DNA of 64,000 nt, taken from positions 14,869,894 through 14,933,893 of the forward strand of contig NC_079209.1 of the NCBI RefSeq assembly GCF_026745355.1. The letters are read 5' to 3'. This DNA comes from Beta vulgaris subsp. vulgaris. Taxonomy: Eukaryota > Streptophyta > Magnoliopsida > Caryophyllales > Amaranthaceae. This document shows, in pieces, positions 1-10,588 of the stretch; positions within the stretch are counted from its first letter, which is position 1; each line of letters begins with the position of its first letter. A program made the translations under genes and the position numbers. A model generated the notes under the pieces. That model ran no database searches, had not been told where the DNA came from, and saw only the letters and a list, made by a program, of their open reading frames with translations.

Positions 1-35
1 TTATTTACGAGCTAATGGTAGGAAAAATATGACAG

Positions 36-359
36 GCATGGAGGCTTTGGGATGAGGGGTATGCTATGAAGTTGGTAGACTCAAGAATGGGAGATGATGC
101 ATCATTGGAAGAAGCAGAAAAGTGCATCCACATTGGATTACTATGCATCCAAGAAGATGCTTCTCGAAGACCAAGAATGGCTACAGTAGTAGCTTCACTA
201 AATGGTGATGCTGTCGTTTTGCCACCGCCTACAGCACCTCATTTCTTCGTCTCAGGCACATATTCGGAGATCGATGAGTTCTCTGGGGTAGGCCTCTCTG
301 CCTCTGGTGCCACAGTGTTTACAGGGACATCTAGCAACACAGAGATGGATCCTCGGTAA
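36..359 (+). CDS. Receptor-like kinase, last exon (partial)
   Basis: This is the C-terminal end of a plant receptor-like kinase of the cysteine-rich (DUF26/CRK) type. Such proteins are plasma-membrane Ser/Thr kinases. The readable protein starts AWRLWDEGYAMKLVD, the end of kinase subdomain X. It continues through CIHIGLLCIQEDASRRPRM, the conserved subdomain XI segment with its invariant Arg, into a variable tail ending in EMDPR. An AG at 34-35 is a plausible splice acceptor, and the upstream frame has a TGA at 30-32, so I start the exon at 36. The in-frame residues further upstream (IYELMVGK) resemble the preceding kinase segment, so either an intron or a small deletion lies there. The rest of the gene is off the window. 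The family call is good; the exact subfamily is an inference. Confidence 0.8.
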   Translation, partial: AWRLWDEGYAMKLVDSRMGDDASLEEAEKCIHIGLLCIQEDASRRPRMATVVASLNGDAVVLPPPTAPHFFVSGTYSEIDEFSGVGLSASGATVFTGTSSNTEMDPR

Positions 360-630
360 AGTTTTTATATGACAAACTGCATACAATAGATCTTGTGTAT
401 ATCAGGTGCATATTATGCAATAAACTAACACACCTATTGCATACTAGTTTTTGTATACTTCATATATAAGAAACTATCATATATGACTACAAATAAGTTT
501 TGGGAACATCGTCTAAACATGGGACAAGTTTGAGATAATGTAGACAAGTTTTTGTGGTAATTAGTAATTACTATAGCAAAAAGAAGTTTTGTATGAGACA
601 GTTTTTCGATAGCTTGTTGTAAGACTATAA

Positions 631-941
631 CAGTTTGTTTGGTAGAAGGAATTTGAAAGGAAAGGAAAAGAAATGGAAGGAAATTTATTACTTTCCAATG
701 TTTGGTTCATTAAAAAAAAAATTAAGTGAAAGGAAATGGGAGGAATTGGAAGGAAAGACTCGTTAATAAAATTTCAGTTTCCTTTCCTCCCAAAAGCGGG
801 GGGATTCGGAAGCAAAGAGAAAATTTATACCAAACATGAGAAATTAAGGTTTTTTTTCCTTTCTCTTCCATTCTTTTCCTTTCTCTTCCCTTCCTTTCTC
901 TTCCTTTTCTTTCCTTTACTAAAAATGAACCAAACACACTC
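631..941. mobile_element. Tourist-like MITE with TAA target duplication
   Basis: A roughly 311-bp foldback element. The left end CAGTTTGTTTGGT and the reverse complement of the right end (GAGTGTGTTTGGT) match. Purine-rich GGAAAGGAAAG tracts on the left answer pyrimidine-rich tracts on the right. It is flanked by TAA at 628-630 and TAA at 942-944, the target duplication typical of PIF/Harbinger-Tourist elements. It carries no coding capacity. The open frames on both strands here come from its low-complexity arms. Confidence 0.6.
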
Positions 942-944
942 TAA

Positions 945-2100
945 GAGTATTTTCTATTTTAAACAGCGGATTTCATTTTTTTGGTTATCTAAGATTTGAG
1001 TTTAATGACCTAAAATTTGTGTGATCCTATTTTACCAGGGAAATATAGTGAATGAGTGTAAGAAATTTGTACTATTATTAGTATGTGATATTGGATATGG
1101 AATTATGGATCCAGTAGCGGCCCAGCTTGGCGCAATGGCATGTAAGATAGTTTTTATCTACGACAGGCCCAACTCAATGCCTCTTAGAACTAGCTTCATA
1201 TGGATCTGTAACTTATGTAAGTCTATGTAGGTTACTGCTTTATTCCTTTTTTTTTTTGTGCGATAGGTTATTGCATATTTGCGTTCTTGTTCACACATTG
1301 GTGATAATGATTCTAATTCTAGATTTATTGAGAATTGAGATTAATTAAAAGGAGAAAAGGATGCAAATAGATTTGAATTTTTTCTTTTTTGTATTAGAGA
1401 GCAATTAAGCATAATGATTAAAACGGGATTCAATCTGATATCTTGGATACCACTCTATAAAACTTCACCAATTAAGCTACATGACATCCATTGAAAATAT
1501 TTGAATCTAGGTCTTTGGTCGAAAGATAATGGAACTAACATTGGCAATGGCATGGAGGCACAACCCCACGTCACATACTCGCATCTATTATAATATATAT
1601 TACAAAATCCTTGAGCCATTAGAAGGTACCACATAGATTTCTAGCCTAAATCGTAGAGCTTAATGAGAGGCCACGTAGGATTGCAAGAAACATAAAGGCT
1701 ACGAGGGATTGCTCTTTAATCCCTCACGAAATCAACTATTTTCGTGTAAAAATCCGAATAATTGCAATCTCATTGTGATTGGCGTGATTTGTGGGATTGA
1801 TAATGCAATATTTTAATTCATTCTCTCTTATTGCAATTCATGATTTTAGGGATTGATTCTTACAATCCTCCCTATTGTCGTTTTTGTATATGATTTTAGG
1901 GATTGATTCTTTCTATCTTCCCTATTTGCCGTTTTTGTATACTAGATTTTCTGAAAAAAATCGACTTCAATCTTTGAGATTGTATCTCTAAAATCGTTTG
2001 ATTACACTAGAACCCTAATTCTAGGACTTTAAATATCCTCATCATCTTTTCATTTCACTACACCATCAAACTTCATAAACTCTAATTGCGTGCCTTCTCC
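945..2100. other. Intergenic, AT-rich, no gene seen
   Basis: No coding pattern is visible. At about 1840-1945 a 53-bp stretch beginning ATGATTTTAGGGATTGATTC is tandemly repeated twice with small changes. The last 100 bases are the probable promoter of the small gene at 2118: a TTTAAATA element lies near 2028-2035, followed by a CT-rich leader. Confidence 0.5.
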
Positions 2101-2117
2101 TAAAATCGTTTGTTCAT

Positions 2118-2516
2118 ATGGACAATGAATATGATTCATATGAAGCATCGTCTTCACCTACACGTTTCAATATTTGGCATCCAAAAGTGGAACATTCAGA
2201 TTTTCTTGATCATGAAATTATGGTACTAACAATGTTCCGTTCTGGACATAATAAATTCTACAAAGTTTGCAAGGATGTCACAACTGATCCAGACGTGAAT
2301 TCGGATAACTGGTATATGGTGGAAGATGTATTTTCCACAATGAAAGATTCTAGGATTTTGTTGGATTTAGAATATATGGTACTACACTTTCTTCATTGCA
2401 ATCCTCAAAGAGCTCATAAAGTATCTCCCGTTTCATTTGAAGAAATCAACTTGAATGAGAGAGAAGTTATACCACCTACAAGTATAGCGTTCTTGGGTTA
2501 TTTAGCTAATGATTAG
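2118..2516 (+). CDS. Gene A: unknown small protein, 132 aa
   Basis: An uninterrupted single-exon frame starting at an ATG and ending TAG. I do not recognise the family. The protein is acidic and soluble-looking, with no signal peptide or membrane segment. A central VLTMFRSG is followed by a C-terminal block YMVLHFLHCNPQRAHKV and a tail rich in Glu and Asn. That this is a real gene is supported by a second, decayed copy at 14647-15048. That copy keeps the same blocks (VLTMFQS, ILYHLHCTPPRAHEV) and the same end, although the DNA is considerably diverged. A TATA-like TTTAAATA lies about 85 bases upstream. Gene B follows on the same strand 620 bases downstream, and the pair order recurs at the second locus. 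No function is assigned. Confidence 0.6.
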   Translation: MDNEYDSYEASSSPTRFNIWHPKVEHSDFLDHEIMVLTMFRSGHNKFYKVCKDVTTDPDVNSDNWYMVEDVFSTMKDSRILLDLEYMVLHFLHCNPQRAHKVSPVSFEEINLNEREVIPPTSIAFLGYLAND

Positions 2517-2680
2517 CAATATATTTTCAGCATTTGCTTTGTTTTAGTGTTAATGAAACATTAATATTATTATAATTTACAATAATGCAATTTTTGTTTT
2601 GTTAATGTTAGTTTCAAATATATCTTATATTAATATAATTGGTTTTGACTTATTTCTTTCTATTATATTGGCCAATTTTT

Positions 2681-2995
2681 TTTTTTTGCTTTAATAGATT
2701 GTAAGCCTTGATTCCAACCACCAAGTCTTACATATACTATTTTTACAAAATAGAACAATAAATATAGTCAAACACCCCAGCCATATATTTAATGTGAACA
2801 ACCAACCTATTGGTTTTGCCTTCTCTTGTTCAATTAGATTTACCCATTTTTTTTGGCTTTATATGAATTGTGTTTTTATTTGAACCACCAACTTTTACAT
2901 ATAATCCTTATTTTAAAAAATAAAACAATAACTTTAGTCAAATACCCCCAACTATATATTTAATGTCAACAACCAACCTATTAGGGTTTCTATGT
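2681..2995. repeat. Tandem duplication upstream of gene B
   Basis: Two diverged copies of about 150 bp (roughly 2681-2825 and 2846-2995) share AACCACCAA, then TACATATA, then AGTCAAA with CCCC, then ATATATTTAATGT, then AACAACCAACCTATT. They lie directly before the probable promoter of gene B, so the promoter-proximal region of B has been duplicated in place. Confidence 0.6.
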
Positions 2996-3013
2996 TGTGG
3001 CTGAATTTTTTTG

Positions 3014-3022
3014 TCCTATAAA
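3014..3022 (+). promoter_or_regulatory. TATA box of gene B
   Basis: CTATAAATA lies about 115 bases before the ATG of gene B and is followed by an AC- and CT-rich leader typical of plant 5' untranslated regions. This is a motif match only. Confidence 0.45.
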
Positions 3023-3135
3023 TATGCTCATAACCTTATTTTATTTACTTCACTTCAAACTCTTTATTTTCATCTTTCCTATACACATATTCTACTTTCA
3101 ATTTCTTATAAGCATCCACTTTTTCCTTCTTTTCC

Positions 3136-3452
3136 ATGGATTCTAGAGTTGGAACACAATTGAATATTATGGATGCAACTAATTCACTTTTATACAAGCA
3201 TTTTCAAATTAAGAGGAGAAGAATAAGGATATAACAACATAGTTAGATAATTTAGATGTAAATGGACACGAGATTGTTGGTTACATGGCTCAAATCATGC
3301 ATGCACATAACCAAGTTGAACTTACACCTCAAGTTTCAACCATAGTGGTTAGTGGAATAGAACCACTTTTAAAGATTAGGATGGTGATTTTTGATATTAT
3401 GAACCATGTTATGAAAGTATTAGCCTCTGTATCCTATTTTATTCACTTTTGA
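3136..3452 (+). pseudogene. Gene B: small unknown gene, frameshifted
   Basis: An ATG in a good plant context (CCATGG) opens MDSRVGTQLNIMDATNSLL and runs to about residue 26. The reading then has to change frame near 3215. In the new frame one TAG follows and then an open stretch LDNLDVNGHEIVGYMAQIMH through VVSGIEPLLKIRM to a TGA at 3450-3452. I do not recognise the family. The copy at 17461-17724 has a similarly spaced block (NETMVYIGMIISFPNYIEL against HEIVGYMAQIMHAHNQVEL), which suggests a common ancestor. The two breaks mean this copy is probably not functional unless an intron removes them. No GT/AG intron is obvious at the break. Confidence 0.4.
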
Positions 3453-4785
3453 ATAATTAGGATTGCTATTTTGGCTATGTATTTTTTGCTTTTTTTGTAT
3501 CAAAAAATATTTATTATCTTATATGACGCAAGTTTGTTTGTAATTTTTGTTATTGCCATTTTTCGCAAGTATGCAATATTTAAGATAAATTTTCGTTCCA
3601 AAATTCGGCTTTGGGAAGAACAAATTCATTTTTGAATTATTAGAGGGCTATTTTGGAATTTTTGTTGTTATTTCGTTAAAGTATGAATGCTCTTTTCGGT
3701 AAGTATAAAAAACTAATTTTCTTTTTCAATTATAAATCGTACACATAATATTCATCCGAGTAATATGGCCAATAAGTATACAAAACACCGTCTTAATAAT
3801 GGTTTACTTGAACCGTAAATATATTAAATTTTTAAGCAAGACAAATGTTATTAAGATAGAAAATTACGGTTTAAAAAAATTTGTCACAAGATAAGCAATT
3901 TTGAGAGTATATTTAGGATTAAAATCTTACATTAAGAACAAAGGATTTATAGCAATAAATATAGTTAAATACCCCAACCCTATATTTAGGAAAGATTACG
4001 ATTTTAAAACATTCTTTTCGATCTCTTAAAATTGACCAAATTGTTTTTTTTAACAAATATTACGGTTTAAAAATATTATTTTTGATATCTTGCAATAAAT
4101 TGATTTTTTAAGGAAATATTACGGTTTTAAAACATTCTTTTGGATCTCTTGCATTTGGCCGATTTTCTTAGGAATATTACGGTTTCAAATGAGTTGTCAT
4201 AAGATTCACTATTTTGATATTATTAGGCAATCGGTATCAGAAATATTACAAAAGATTGATTTTCTTACTAACTTAATATAAAAACTATTTTACATATGAC
4301 TTTTATATCTACAAAATATTTTACATATTTAAACGTGTGATTTTATGACTAAATTATTCAACCAATATGATTTATGTTATTTAATTTGTAGTATAATAGT
4401 AGATGCTAAATATGGAACATCACAATGCACATGGGAGGGTTAAAATGTAATATTTCACTCGCCATTTCCCAATTATTTTCACTTTGTCATATTTATCGGA
4501 GGTTATCTTATATTTAGAAAAGTATCAAATTTTTTCTATACAATTACAACATATATTGCCCTAAGACTCCACGAAAAAAAGCAATGTGAAAATCATTACA
4601 TTAAACACTCATTATAATTCGACTATTGAAAGTACTCAAAAGAAAAAACACATCATGAAAAGGGTATATTACTCTAAACCAAAATTTTCACCCGTCTTCC
4701 TAATGAGATCACATTAGACATACTCGGTCGTGTTTTTTCTAATGATTCTTTTAGTTTATTCAATTGCAAGTTAAGGTAATAATTA
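3453..4785. other. AT-rich intergenic region with a short tandem array
   Basis: No gene is seen. From about 3986 to 4200 four imperfect units of about 57-69 bp repeat the pattern ATTACGGTTTTAAAACATTC, then TTTTGGATCTCTTGCA, then a TTG-rich spacer. The remainder is AT-rich without clear structure. Confidence 0.5.
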
Positions 4786-4789
4786 AGTT

Positions 4790-5010
4790 AATTATTATCA
4801 ATCTTTTTCTTATTAATATCTTCCAATGTTGAATATAGTTGCCAATTGTTATGCCGTCTTTCAAATGGTGAACATGTTATCAAGCGAGTTTCAATTGAGA
4901 GGATAATTGAGCGAGTATGACTCTTGGATGGTACCGCTAAAAGGTTTTTTTAATGCCTTGAATTTAAAAAATCCAGAAGCACTACCTCGTTATAGCATTG
5001 TAGGTAAACT
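4790..5010 (+). pseudogene. F-box/SLR-like remnant
   Basis: Reading the plus strand gives VANCYAVFQMVNMLSSEFQL, a stop, then PLKGFFNALNLKNPEALPRY. The second block matches the pattern seen after the F-box in plant At2g35280-like proteins, where FLxxC-xx-GNPEALYRQG begins the Sel1-like section. There is no intact start and at least one stop, and the segment is cut on the right by the MITE at 5016. Related remnants lie at 23848 and possibly 25233. The family call is an inference from a short match. Confidence 0.35.
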
Positions 5011-5015
5011 TACTA

Positions 5016-5229
5016 CTTCTTCTGTTTCATAATATTCGCTACACTTTCCATTGTGGGAAGTTTCACATTGCTTGCTACACTTCCTTTTTGGATAATAAAC
5101 TCTCTCTATCTCTCTCCTCTCACATGGGTCATTTTTCTTTTTACTCTGATCTCTACCTCTCTCTTCTCCAGAAATTGCCTAGGAGTCCGTGAATTGACAA
5201 GTGTAATGAATAATCTGAAACGGAGGAAG
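5016..5229. mobile_element. Stowaway-like MITE, copy 1
   Basis: A 214-bp element with inverted ends CTTCTTCTGTTTC and GAAACGGAGGAAG, flanked by TA at 5014-5015 and 5230-5231. This is the TA target and CTCCGT-type end of Stowaway (Tc1/mariner-related) MITEs. A second copy with the same interior (CTACACTTCCTTTTTGGATA and AATTGCCTAGGAGTCCGT) is at 11875-12088. Confidence 0.75.
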
Positions 5230-5353
5230 TATATATTTGTCATTTTTAAGACATAAAATTAGTATTTTGTTACTACTAATTAGTATTTTTTTTTTCAGAA
5301 CGATTATTAATGTATATCTTACTATTTTCTATGCGCAAGTTCAAATTTTTACT

Positions 5354-5955
5354 TGTTGTAGCCTGGAAATCAATGGTTCCCCCCAAGGAACACGTGGATC
5401 AATCTGGAGCGTCCACGTGTCTCCTATCTACAAAATAAGTACAGGGCAAAAAGAAGATGGCTGAAGTACAAATTTCCACTAAGGGAAAGTACCATCCCAT
5501 CTTTTTGGCCTGACATACATCTAGGCCCAGATCTCAAAAAACGGCTATATATGATTGCTTGATGTGTACTCCCCAATCATTGTCTTTCACGTATATGCTC
5601 TAATTGCCTAGGCAATTAGGTACCTCAAAGTACATCAATTAGACCCCAAACACTATAAATAGTCCTTGACATCAAGAGAAAGGTACCTTTTTTGAGCAGT
5701 GTGTACTATTACTCCGTGAAAACTATCTCTCTACTTTCTCTCTGTATCTCTACTTTTTCTTATTACTCCTGATACCTGACTTAAGCTTCGGAGGGGGAGC
5801 CACCACCCAAACCTCCAGCTTGGGTCCCATTTTTCCGGTTTGGGAACGAAGCTCAGGTTCAGGATTTATCTTACTAGGATATCGTTGCACAAGTCTCCAT
5901 TAAAGAATCTGTTGAGGAATAACAATATATTTACTAGTCAAGTACTACGTAATAT
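5354..5955 (+). mobile_element. 5' LTR of gypsy-type retrotransposon, copy 1
   Basis: A 602-bp LTR beginning TGTTGTAG and ending in TACTACGTAATA, the decayed form of the CTACGTAACA end kept by the copy at 27151. A TATA box (TATAAATA, 5654-5661) and the transcribed region GAGCAGTGTGTACTATTACT are present. The primer-binding site follows at 5956 as a mutated version (TTTGGTACAGTCTGTAGGGA) of the intact TTTGGCGCCGTCTGTGGGGA at 31200. No matching 3' LTR occurs in the window. Confidence 0.7.
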
Positions 5956-6461
5956 TTGGTACAGTCTGTAGGGACACGCGATAATGAGTGACTGTCACTC
6001 GTCCAACATAGCAAGGATAAAAAGTTTTGAAGTTCGGGTAGAGGACAATTTGGATGATGAAAGGCCACCTCAAGGGAGGGATAGGCCTCTAACTGTTGTC
6101 AATGTTCCTGGACGAAGTCGAGAACCTATCATTCAGGAAAATCTTGAGCGTCTAGGGACTGCTGCCCATCTAGAGAACTTCCTGAATGATTTTTAGATTA
6201 AGATGGTTGCAATCGTCTAGGAGCATATCAAGAGCAATATGCAGTTTTTTCAAGTAAAGTTCCAGATTCAGTCGCTAACAGTCCTCTTAGGGGCACTCCC
6301 AGGAGAACCGTCCAGGTCGAAGTAGGCCGGTTCGACAAGAACTTTCTAGGAGGGTGGCCAAAGAAAAGTAGACAGAAGTGAGTGAGCAATGAAGAAACAT
6401 GGACTACAAGCTGGTAGTCAAAACTTAAGATAGTGCCCATTCAAATGGATATAAGATATCG
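5956..6461 (+). pseudogene. Gypsy leader and gag start, truncated
   Basis: Following the primer-binding site, 5984-6196 encodes a 70-residue frame with SSNIARIKSFEVRVEDN and VVNVPGRSREPIIQENLERL. It is closely related to the same leader and gag region at 31230-31700 of the second copy. Homology to that copy runs to about 6455 (the AAATGGATATAAG stretch) and then stops abruptly, where CACTA-type sequence begins. Stops and small indels show that the copy is dead. Confidence 0.6.
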
Positions 6462-6917
6462 AAGGCTTTTGGGCGTGTACCTCGTAGGAACTATTGGAGA
6501 TCGAGTCAGGAACAAGAGGAAGAACTCACGCGGAAAATGAGTGAAATGTAGAGGGAGGACATTGCCACATATATGCAGAATGTGATGATTTCACAGTCCA
6601 CTCCGCCACCTACTAGGCTATATCCTTTTTTTCCTTCACCATATATTGTGCCATCTCCTTCACAACCACCTACTCAACCACCTACTCAGTCACCTACACA
6701 ACCACCTGCTCAGCCACCTACTAGGCTATATCCTTTTTTCCCTTCACCATTTGAAGTGCCGTCTCCTTCACAGCCCACTTAGCCACCTATTCCATCATTT
6801 GTTCCACCATCTGCTTCATCATCTCCTGGGCCATCTACTGGGCTAGCTTTTTCACAAGCCATTCAGCTACGTACTGCACTATCTGAATTTTCCGACACTC
6901 ATTCTCCTCAGTTGAAG
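6462..6917 (+). pseudogene. CACTA transposase C-terminal remnant
   Basis: The first residues after the junction read GFGRVPRRNYW, then a charged stretch EQEEELTRKMSEM, then a proline-rich tail with repeated TRLYPFFPSP and PSPSQPPTQ units. GxGRVP followed by a coiled charged segment and a low-complexity tail is how the C-terminus of plant En/Spm (CACTA) TNPD-type transposases usually looks. The upstream catalytic part is missing. A GT donor at 6918 suggests splicing into the protease exons downstream. One in-frame stop (TAG, about 6550) is present. Confidence 0.45.
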
Positions 6918-6923
6918 GTACAT

Positions 6924-7058
6924 ATAATTATTATATATACATGTGCTTTATAAAAATAATTATCTTATATACATGTGCTTTATACAAATAATTATCTTAT
7001 ATACACGTGTTTTATACAAATAATTATCATTTATAGATGTGTTTTATTCAAATAATAT
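6924..7058 (+). repeat. Intronic 33-bp tandem repeat
   Basis: About four units of the pattern AATAATTATCTTATATACAT then GTGCTTTATACA lie inside the probable intron 6918-7094 of the CACTA gene. Confidence 0.6.
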
Positions 7059-7094
7059 CTTACATAATTATTTAGAACGTTACGTTGTTGTTAG

Positions 7095-8799
7095 GACGAG
7101 ATTCCATGTCGATTGTATTTGATAGAGCCAACTAGTGGAGAGACTTGTCTAGTGACAGATGCATACTCTTATGCTTTTGATGAGACCACTACAGTTCATG
7201 GGTCTAGAATGATGAATGATCACCTTAAAGTTAAAATTCATCATTTTGTAGAGAAATATAGTCATTTGCCTCTACCTGTCCCCTTCCCTGCATATGAGAT
7301 CGACACTACATCTAGTGCTTTGGATACGTGGGTTCAAAGGGCAAAAATTTTAGTTCAAATGTTAGGTGATGAGGTAATTGTTCATATAGGCCTCCATTTT
7401 TGTAAAAATAATAGCATTCAATTTAAAAATTTCATAATCTTATGCGCGTTCTCAAAAATAATTATTACTGTACACCGACACATAAAAAAAAGGGATTTCG
7501 GGCGTGGCGGTTAGATCTTCTAGCCAGCTGCTTTCAGCCGATTCGACTTCTCTTTATAGTCCAATTATCGATGATCGATCGTTCTTGAACTCCCTCAGCG
7601 AAGACTGTAGGGAGTTAGCGGATACGCTTTCCCTTACTGTCCCAGGCGATGACGTTGTTCGTGTTACCTTGCCGAGCTCCTTGTTCCATTATTCAGGAGA
7701 TAATGGCACCGCTTATCTGACCAAGGAGGATATTGGTCAATTTATGAAAGGAGAGATGATTAATATTTCTATTATCCAAGTGTACATGAGGTAAAAATAA
7801 TCAAAGTTATGATTTTTTTTTCTTACATTTCATTATATGGTAGTTGTATTTTTCACATATAATTTACTTTGGCCAATGAGTTTTTCGGGCTATGCAATCT
7901 GACTTGGATGGATTTGGGGATACTATTGGACGTGTTTGCTGGATGTGTCCGAAGAGTACAGCGGCTGTGCGTGCATCGAAGGAGGTATGACTTACATTCA
8001 GCATGCTGTGACGGGATCTGCCGTTATTGGTGCTAGTATCATCTTCGCGCCAATCTTTCAAGAGTAATATTCTATATTAATATATAGTTTTACAAATATT
8101 GAATGTTGCATGATATGTGATATGTTTAGTAATTATTGTTATTCAATCTTGTAATAGCTGTCATTGGATGCTCCGTGTCATATGTCTCTTGCTTGGGATA
8201 GTTTATACCTTAGATACCGCTAGCTTTCACAAAGAGCGGAAGTTAATGATTAGAATGCCTATGATAGCGTAAGTTGATTGGTTTGATATTCTTTAAATGA
8301 ATTGAGATTATAACATAAAAGAATTAAAGACTAAATCATTTGATATTGTGTTATGTAGTGCTTTTAGGAGGTTTCAATTGAGCGGCCACAAAGTTCGTTG
8401 GGAGAAGCTTTTGTGGAAACATGTTGAGGTATAATAGAATTGTTTGATTTAATTAAAAGCCTACGTTATTCTCATTATACGGTAAATTTTCTCATTTTCT
8501 TAAAACTTTTGATAAAGTACTCGCAACAACAAGGAGGCACAGAGTGCGGTTATTTTGTGATGCGATACATTGACGTACTCGCTTCATATTTTGGTTCGGC
8601 GGATTTCGACGAAGTAAGTTCATATAATTATTCCTTTCATATTTTAATATTTAACTATTTGAGGCTAACTCTGTTAAATTATTTTCAGGTTTCTCGTACC
8701 TTTACCCATGATCCTTATACGGAAGATCAAATCAATGAGGTGAAGAATAGTGGGCAAGATACTTTATTGATGAGTGCATTGCATAGGTTAGTTAGTTAA
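7095..8799 (+). pseudogene. Ulp1-type cysteine protease of a CACTA element
   Basis: Several exons can be read with GT/AG borders. They are 7095-7375 (DEIPCRLYLIEPTSGE), about 7508-7792 (ending IIQVYMR), a frameshifted exon at about 7872-8066, 8158-8268, 8359-8428, 8518-8613 and 8689-8799. They give the Ulp1/SENP-like C48 peptidase order: CHWMLRVICLL with the catalytic His, VYTLDTA with the Asp, and QQGGTECGYFVMRY with the Gln and nucleophilic Cys. Plant CACTA elements commonly carry such a gene next to the transposase. The His, Asp, Gln and Cys are all kept, but the exon near 7985 needs a frame change, so the copy is probably inactive. Exon borders are by eye. Confidence 0.65.
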
Positions 8800-9108
8800 T
8801 GTTAATTTTCTTTGTTTTTCTAACTTTAGACGAATATATATAAATTATAGCAACTTGTACCAACCAACATTATCGTAGTGATTTGGATTTCTTGATATAT
8901 ATATGTTTGCTTTGCATGATATTTGTGTTGGATTGAATCATATTTATTTATTTTTGAACTTGGAATTTGGATGGTGGATGTTGGAGATGTTGGTTGTTGG
9001 ATGGAATTTGGGATGATGGATGTTCTTTGTTGGCCTCATTTTGGATGATGGATGTTGGTTGTTGCATATAATGTTGTATTTCCTATAGTTTGGTGATTCC
9101 ATAAATCA
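8800..9108. other. 3' flank of the CACTA gene, no gene seen
   Basis: GT-rich sequence with several imperfect copies of GGATGATGGATGTTGGTTG around 8970-9065. It is probably non-coding 3' sequence of the CACTA element. Confidence 0.4.
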
Positions 9109-9130
9109 TGAATATATACATATATATATG

Positions 9131-9183
<53 letters not shown>

Positions 9184-9231
9184 GTATATATATATATATG
9201 TATATATATATAGTATATATAATATTATATG

Positions 9232-9265
<34 letters not shown>

Positions 9266-9293
9266 ATATATTATATTATATATATAATATATA

Positions 9294-9325
<32 letters not shown>

Positions 9326-9330
9326 CAAGA
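9109..9330. repeat. TA-rich microsatellite
   Basis: About 220 bp of (TA)n interrupted by GTATATA units. The TYR-ILE open frames across it are artefacts of the repeat. Confidence 0.95.
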
Positions 9331-9597
9331 TATATAACTTTTCATAAATAAAATCATTATTTCAAGGAAATGAAATCGGTTCATTTTCTAAACCAATTAA
9401 TTGAACCGAAAATTTTTACATCCACGTTATTATACCCGTTTTTTATTTTAAGGAATGAAATAATTATTTTAGCAAAAAAAATTCATTCGTTTTGTAAACA
9501 AATTAAGTTAAATCGGAAATTTATGGTAACTTATTATACCTGTTTTCTTTTACCCCGAAAATATTAGTAAAATAAGAGATATTTAATAAAACCCTTA

Positions 9598-9838
9598 TAA
9601 GTGCTCCGTATTTGACCCGTAGCAGACCCCATACGAGCACTTGAGTATTTATCATGTGCTCCGGTTGAAAACCGGAGCACTTAGATTTACAAGTGCTCCG
9701 GTTGTCTCAAAAATCGGAGCACTTGAGAATTTTATATGTTCAAAATTCCACAAGTGCTCCGGTTGATAAGAGAAAACTGGAGCACTTGTGAATTAAGTGC
9801 TCCGGTTTTTTCCTAACAACCGGAGCACTTGACAAATT
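9598..9838. repeat. Subterminal GTGCTCCGG repeat array
   Basis: About eight copies of AAGTGCTCCGGTT in both orientations, arranged as short inverted pairs (for example GTGCTCCGGTT then AACCGGAGCAC at 9656-9680). Clustered motifs of this kind near the ends are the transposase-binding sites of CACTA elements; the function here is inferred. Confidence 0.7.
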
Positions 9839-9853
9839 TTTTTAAATAAAAAA

Positions 9854-9902
9854 AAATGTTGTTGTTGTTGTACAACAGCAAGCATACAACAACAACAACA
9901 CT
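9854..9902. repeat. Perfect TGTTGTTG hairpin
   Basis: TGTTGTTGTTGTTGT and its reverse complement ACAACAACAACAACA are separated by about 16 bases, so a 15-bp perfect stem is possible. It lies at the inner edge of the subterminal array. Confidence 0.6.
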
Positions 9903-10588
9903 AGTTGGAATAATATCATGCCCTCAATAAGCTTATGTACACCCATGCATCAGTTACCCTTTTTATATTTTTGAGTGGCTATTTGTACATTGTCATGTTT
10001 GAGTTACCATTTTATGCAGTCAAATGACTAATATAAGAAGCATAACTCATAGCAATAACACTAACTTCATCAACAAAAAATAATTACAACACTATACAAT
10101 TACATCATAACAAATGCTTGCAAACCTTATCCATATGAGAATCTATAATTGTATCGACATTAATGGTTCTAATGTTGAATGGAGGATGATACAGTAAGAA
10201 GAAAAATAAATCTGCAAGGAATTCAACAAGAGGGGAACATAGTAGATTGATCGTCATCTAATGTTGAATGGAGGCTACAATAAAACGGGCATTTTAGTCT
10301 CAGCCTTTCAGACAGTTATATATCATAACTGAGCATAGCACATTTCTTATAAGCCATCAAAATTTACCCACAGAAACAAAGGCAATAAAATCAACAAAAA
10401 CTAATCTACTTTTGGAGGAGCATATACCAAATAGATAAACATGTTAGATGACGATCAAGAGACACGATACAATGCCTTATGATTCAATGTGGAATGATGG
10501 GAAAGAATAACATTACTTTACATAACAATAAACACATCAATGGAAGATCTGAAGAAATTCACACACCAATGGTTATTAGTTTGAATGA
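9903..10588. other. 3' flank of the bZIP gene, no other gene seen
   Basis: AT-rich sequence downstream (minus strand) of the bZIP stop codon, likely including its 3' untranslated region. The phrase AATGTTGAATGGAGG occurs twice (about 10171 and 10260). Confidence 0.4.

Noticed and set aside
736..999. Frames on both strands of the purine-rich stretch
   Set aside because: They are produced by the low-complexity arms of the MITE at 631-941.
9083..9337. Long open frames on both strands made of Tyr and Ile
   Set aside because: They are translations of the (TA)n microsatellite.
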